A DNA stretch of 64,000 bases from Paenibacillus sp. MMS20-IR301 (lineage in GTDB: Bacteria; Bacillota; Bacilli; Paenibacillales; Paenibacillaceae). The stretch spans positions 6,859,501 to 6,923,500 of the forward strand of contig NZ_CP135275.1 in NCBI RefSeq assembly GCF_032302195.1, read 5' to 3'. Each line of letters starts with the position of its first letter. Position 1 is the stretch's first letter. Below the pieces are notes generated by a model. That model searched no databases, was not told where the DNA came from, and worked only from the letters and a program-made list of their open reading frames with translations. The translations under genes and the position numbers were made by a program. Below, one piece after another: positions 60,388 through 64,000 of the stretch.

Positions 60388-63300
60388 TTGACTGAGCCTA
60401 TGGCCAAAACAAAAATATGGGAAGAAACAGTGCAGATTCCAACGTACGGTGTTGGTGAGCCTAATAAAAACCCGATGTTTCTGGAAAAGCGGGTTTATCA
60501 GGGAAGCTCCGGCAGAGTGTACCCGCATCCTGTCATCGAAAAAATCGAAGATGAGAAAAAGCCTGCCCCCTACCGGATTGTTGTTCTGGAGAATGAATAC
60601 CTGCGGGTAGAGATTATGCCTGAGCTGGGCGGCCGTATTTACCGGGCGGTAGACCGCACCAACAATTATGATTTTGTCTATTACAATCAGGTTATTAAGC
60701 CGGCGCTCGTCGGTCTTGCGGGACCATGGATTTCCGGCGGAATCGAATTCAACTGGCCGCAGCATCACCGTCCTAACACTTACGGTCCTGTCGAATACCG
60801 CCTGGAAGAGAAAGCGGACGGCAGTGCAACGGTATGGGTCAGCGAAATTGACAGAATGTATGGAACGAAGGTCACTGCAGGCTTCACGCTCCACCCGGAC
60901 AAGGCATATATTGAAATTTCTGCCCAATTGTACAACCGTACCTCGGAGCCGCAGACCTTCCTGTGGTGGGCTAATCCCGCGGTTGCTGTAAATGATCATA
61001 CCCAGTCTGTGTTTCCTCCGGATGTGACGGCTGTATTTGACCATGGCAAACGCGATGTCTCGCGCTTCCCTATTGCAACGGGAACGTATTACAAAATGGA
61101 CTATTCTTCAGGCGTAGATATTTCACGTTACAAGAATATTCCGGTACCGACTTCCTACATGGCTTATAAATCAGACTATAATTTCGTCGGAGGATACGAT
61201 CATTCCGTTCAGGCCGGACTCCTGCATGTTGCGAACCATCATATTTCACCGGGGAAAAAGCAGTGGACCTGGGGGAACGGCGAGTTTGGCCAGGCGTGGG
61301 ACCGTAACCTGACCGATGAGGATGGCCCGTACATCGAGCTGATGACCGGAGTATTCACGGACAACCAGCCGGACTTCACCTGGCTGCAGCCTTATGAAGA
61401 GAAGACCTTTACACAATATTTCATGCCTTACAAAAATATCGGAGTGGTCAAAAATGCTACCACCGAAGCCGCGGTCAACCTCGAAGTCGACGAAGAGCAG
61501 GGCACGGCAACAGTATTTGCTTACACCACTTCACGTTACGAGAATGCAGTAGTTGAACTGGCCGGGCCGCAGGGGATTGTGCTGTCCAAGCAGCTTACAC
61601 TCACTCCGGCGGATACGTATTCCGCAGAAGTTAAGCTTACGGCTGGCGTCCTGGAACATGAACTCACACTCAAGGTACAAGATGCTGCAGGTAATGTGCT
61701 GGTAGCTTATACCCCGCAGCCAAAGGATATTGAACAAGTGCCGGATGCTGCCAGGCCGCTGCCGGAACCGCAGGACATCGCGACGAATGAGGAGCTGTAC
61801 TTGGCCGGGCTTCATCTGGAGCAATACCGCCACGCCACCTTTGAACCGGAGCCTTATTATCTGGAAGGGCTTAAGCGTGATCGGAATGACAGCCGGATTA
61901 ATATTGCTTACGGTACTTTACTGCTGCGCAGGGGGTTGTTCGCCGAGAGCGAAGCACACTTCCGCAAGGCAGTTAAGCGGGTAACCTGGCGTAACCCTAA
62001 CCCGTATGACGGGGAAGCGTATTACCAGCTCGGACTTAGTCTCAAGCTGCAGGGGCGTCTGGATGAAGCCTTCACTGCTTTCTATAAATCGGCCTGGAGT
62101 GCAGCATGGCAGGACGGCGGCTATTTCTCACTCGCCCAAATTGCTGCTGAACAAGGGAAGTTTGCTGAAGCGCTGGACCTTGCTGAACGTTCACTGATCC
62201 GCAATGCGCGGAACTATAAGTCCAGAAATGCTAAAACCGCCATGCTGCGCAAGCTGAACAGATTGAAAGAAGCGGAAGCCTTCGCGGAAGAGACCCTGAA
62301 GCTGGATGTCGCTGATTTCGGCGCCCATTATGAGCTGGCGCTGATCCGGGAAGCACAAGGGAGAAGCGAAGATTTCACTGTATCGGTTAATCAATTCAAA
62401 GCGCTGCTGCGCGGTGAGCCGAAGAATTATCTGGAGCTGGCCTCAGACTATGCGGGTGCGGGACTGTATGAGGAAGCTGCCCGGGCGCTGCTCCTGCTGG
62501 AGAGCTCCTCGGATCCTATGGTGAATTACACGCTTGCTTATTTGTACGGTAAATTGGGTCAGCCGGAATCAGTGCAAAGCTGCCTGTCTGCCGGAGAGAA
62601 GGCGAATGCGGATTACTGCTTCCCGAATACCCTGTTCGAGCTTCAGGTGCTTGAATATGCAGTCTCTGTTCATCCTGAAGATGCTAAAGCCTGCTACTAC
62701 CTTGGTAATCTGCTGTATGATAAGAAGCGTCACGGGGAGGCTATCCGCTATTGGGAGCAGTCCAGATCCGCCGATGACAATTACTCTGTCGTGCACAGAA
62801 ACCTGGCGCTGGCCTATTACAACAAGCAAGGGAATCCGCAAGCTGCGCGGGCTTCACTGGAGAAAGCTCTGGCCTGTGATCCGGGGGATGCACGGGTATT
62901 ATTCGAACTGGATCAGCTGTACAAAAAAATCGGATTACCGGCCGGAGAGCGCCTGGCCTTCTTGGAAAGCCGGACCAGCCTTGTAAGCGGCCGTGATGAT
63001 CTGTATCTGGAATATGTCACATTGCATAACCTGCTGGGCAAGCATAACGAAGCGGTTCAGCTGCTGGCCTCACGCAATTTCCATCCATGGGAAGGCGGCG
63101 AGGGCAAGGCGACAGGCCAATACGTAATGGCACATGTGGAGCTGGCGAAGCAGCATATTCAGGCAGGCCGTCCGGACAAGGCGGTGGAATTGCTGCAGGC
63201 GGCGCTTGTCTATCCGCTGAATCTGGGCGAAGGCAAATTGGCCGGTGCGCAGGAAAATAACATCTATTACTATCTTGGCTGCGCCTATGAGGCGCTGGAG

Positions 63301-63714
63301 CAGCAGCAGGCAGCAGAGGCTTCGTTCCGCACAGCTTCACACGGTCTGGATGAACCGACCAGTGCGATGTACTATAATGACCAGCCGCCGGAAATGATCT
63401 TCTACCAGGGGCTGGCCTGGCTGAAGCTGAATGACACACATAAGGCGAAGCGGCGGTTCAACAAGCTGGTGGATTACGCGGAAAAGCATCTGTTCGATGA
63501 TGTGAAAATCGACTACTTCGCGGTATCTCTGCCGGACTTCCTGGTATTCGATGAGGATCTGAATAAGCGAAATGAGATTCACTGCCGGTTCATGCGGGGA
63601 TTGGGTTTACTTGGCCTTGGTAAGAAAGAAGCGGCAGCGACTGAATTCAAAGAAGCCCTCCGTTTGGATTGCAATCACATCGGTGCGAAGCTGCATTTGC
63701 AGCTGAGTAAGTAA
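60388..63714 (+). CDS. DUF5107 domain protein with C-terminal TPR repeats
   Basis: A protein of about 1108 residues without signal peptide. Residues about 20-330 form a DUF5107/aldose-epimerase-like beta-sandwich (YLRVEIMPELGGRIYRAVDRTNNYDFVYYNQVIKP, GGIEFNWPQHHRPNTYGPVEY). A linker beta domain follows to about 440. The rest is a long array of TPR-type helix pairs (LEGLKRDRNDSRINIAYGTLLLRRGLFAESEAHFRKAV, YYQLGLSLKLQGRLDEAFTAFYKS and many more) to the C-terminus. Members are found near glycosidase genes, and the galactose-mutarotase-like fold suggests sugar binding; function is unknown. TTG 60388 with acaggag upstream is the best start; GTG 60379 and 60385 are alternatives. Confidence 0.85.
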   Translation: MTEPMAKTKIWEETVQIPTYGVGEPNKNPMFLEKRVYQGSSGRVYPHPVIEKIEDEKKPAPYRIVVLENEYLRVEIMPELGGRIYRAVDRTNNYDFVYYNQVIKPALVGLAGPWISGGIEFNWPQHHRPNTYGPVEYRLEEKADGSATVWVSEIDRMYGTKVTAGFTLHPDKAYIEISAQLYNRTSEPQTFLWWANPAVAVNDHTQSVFPPDVTAVFDHGKRDVSRFPIATGTYYKMDYSSGVDISRYKNIPVPTSYMAYKSDYNFVGGYDHSVQAGLLHVANHHISPGKKQWTWGNGEFGQAWDRNLTDEDGPYIELMTGVFTDNQPDFTWLQPYEEKTFTQYFMPYKNIGVVKNATTEAAVNLEVDEEQGTATVFAYTTSRYENAVVELAGPQGIVLSKQLTLTPADTYSAEVKLTAGVLEHELTLKVQDAAGNVLVAYTPQPKDIEQVPDAARPLPEPQDIATNEELYLAGLHLEQYRHATFEPEPYYLEGLKRDRNDSRINIAYGTLLLRRGLFAESEAHFRKAVKRVTWRNPNPYDGEAYYQLGLSLKLQGRLDEAFTAFYKSAWSAAWQDGGYFSLAQIAAEQGKFAEALDLAERSLIRNARNYKSRNAKTAMLRKLNRLKEAEAFAEETLKLDVADFGAHYELALIREAQGRSEDFTVSVNQFKALLRGEPKNYLELASDYAGAGLYEEAARALLLLESSSDPMVNYTLAYLYGKLGQPESVQSCLSAGEKANADYCFPNTLFELQVLEYAVSVHPEDAKACYYLGNLLYDKKRHGEAIRYWEQSRSADDNYSVVHRNLALAYYNKQGNPQAARASLEKALACDPGDARVLFELDQLYKKIGLPAGERLAFLESRTSLVSGRDDLYLEYVTLHNLLGKHNEAVQLLASRNFHPWEGGEGKATGQYVMAHVELAKQHIQAGRPDKAVELLQAALVYPLNLGEGKLAGAQENNIYYYLGCAYEALEQQQAAEASFRTASHGLDEPTSAMYYNDQPPEMIFYQGLAWLKLNDTHKAKRRFNKLVDYAEKHLFDDVKIDYFAVSLPDFLVFDEDLNKRNEIHCRFMRGLGLLGLGKKEAAATEFKEALRLDCNHIGAKLHLQLSK

Positions 63715-63716
63715 GC

Positions 63717-63774
63717 AAAACAGCGGCAGCCAGGATTAGAAGGTAGAGTCCTGGACTGCCGCTGTTTTATTTTC
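63717..63774. terminator. Bidirectional terminator at the end of the DUF5107 gene
   Basis: AAAACAGCGGCAG-CCAGGA pairs with TCCTGG-A-CTGCCGCTGTTTT, giving a long stem with A and T runs at both ends. It lies between the converging DUF5107 and MATE-like genes. Confidence 0.92.
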
Positions 63775-63804
63775 CGGATGATATGAAGTTGAACCATTAT
63801 GTGC

Positions 63805-64000
63805 CTACTGCACCAGACTCTCCAAATCCGGCTGCAGCTTGTTACGCAGAACGTACAGCATGCCGGCTCCGACAAGGAATGCGGCGGCATCCGCAATGAC
63901 GAGCGACCAGACCACTCCGTGGAAGCCGTTCAGGCGGTTCGCGATGAATAACACAGGAATCAGCGTAATTCCTTGAATGACTGACATCACGAAAGCAGCA
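63805..64000 (-). CDS. MATE-family efflux transporter, C-terminal end (partial)
   Basis: The coding region enters from beyond position 64000 and ends at 63805. The visible 65 residues read AAFVMSVIQGITLIPVLFIANRLNGFHGVVWSLVIADAAAFLVGAGMLYVLRN and end KLQPDLESLVQ: two membrane helices with a short loop, typical of the last helices of MATE multidrug/Na+ exporters (GFHGVVWSLVIAD is a characteristic MATE segment). The 5' part is outside the window. Confidence 0.75.
   Translation of the reverse strand, partial: AAFVMSVIQGITLIPVLFIANRLNGFHGVVWSLVIADAAAFLVGAGMLYVLRNKLQPDLESLVQ

Overview
The window looks like chromosome of an aerobic, spore-forming Firmicute, most likely a Paenibacillus. Supporting this: a sspI spore-protein gene, a YwmB homologue, a LiaI/PspA/LiaFSR envelope-stress block, AGGAGG-type ribosome binding sites with many TTG/GTG starts, and a plant-polysaccharide catabolic cluster run by a YesM/YesN-type two-component system.

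Region 1 (1-12.1 kb) is core genome: a LiaI-like membrane protein, two PspA genes flanking a PspC gene, liaF-liaS-liaR, ywmB, zwf, prfC, sspI (minus), a Ktr/Trk potassium-channel subunit and a SpoU/TrmH rRNA methyltransferase.

Region 2 (12.1-23.5 kb) is an AT-rich accessory island that looks like a defence island in decay. A 1082-residue helicase with a probable PD-(D/E)XK-like C-terminus (minus) diverges from a four-cistron operon: a small ORF with an in-frame amber codon, a Cys/His-rich treble-clef-like protein with a +1 frameshift, an intact OLD-family ATPase/TOPRIM nuclease, and a UvrD-like helicase split by an IS1182-type element. The nuclease-helicase pair has the architecture of class 2 OLD / Gabija systems. 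The IS insertion can be undone exactly on paper (19-bp terminal inverted repeats, 6-bp target duplication), which restores the helicase frame. A possible second transposon end lies just downstream.

Region 3 (23.5-28 kb) holds scattered accessory genes: an APH-fold kinase, an XRE-cupin regulator, a CynX/NimT-type MFS exporter with a promoter-proximal palindrome, a RidA protein and a P-loop kinase.

Region 4 (28-34.4 kb) is a compact operon: OmpR-type regulator, histidine kinase, SGNH lipoprotein, MBOAT acyltransferase, DHHW protein and DUF4358-like lipoprotein. It is best read as a regulated cell-surface polysaccharide O-acetylation machine. Region 5 (34.4-37.2 kb) has three unrecognised small genes, an inverted-repeat intergenic element and a RidA pseudogene with an internal deletion.

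Region 6 (37.3-51 kb) is a fucoside/galactoside-type utilisation cluster: GH95 glycosidase, two ABC permeases and a binding lipoprotein, YesM/YesN regulators, GH43, and three enzymes (aldo/keto reductase, lactonase-type amidohydrolase, zinc dehydrogenase) that fit a non-phosphorylated L-fucose-like oxidative route. Two promoters share a near-identical 29-30 bp element at identical distance from TATAAT, a good candidate for the YesN operator.

Region 7 (51-64 kb) has an AraC regulator (minus) divergent from GH88, a beta-helix GH28-like enzyme and GH43, then a TetR-VOC pair with a perfect operator, a GH2 glycosidase, a very large DUF5107-TPR protein, and the 3' end of a MATE-type transporter (minus) running off the window. 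I saw no rRNA, tRNA or CRISPR array.
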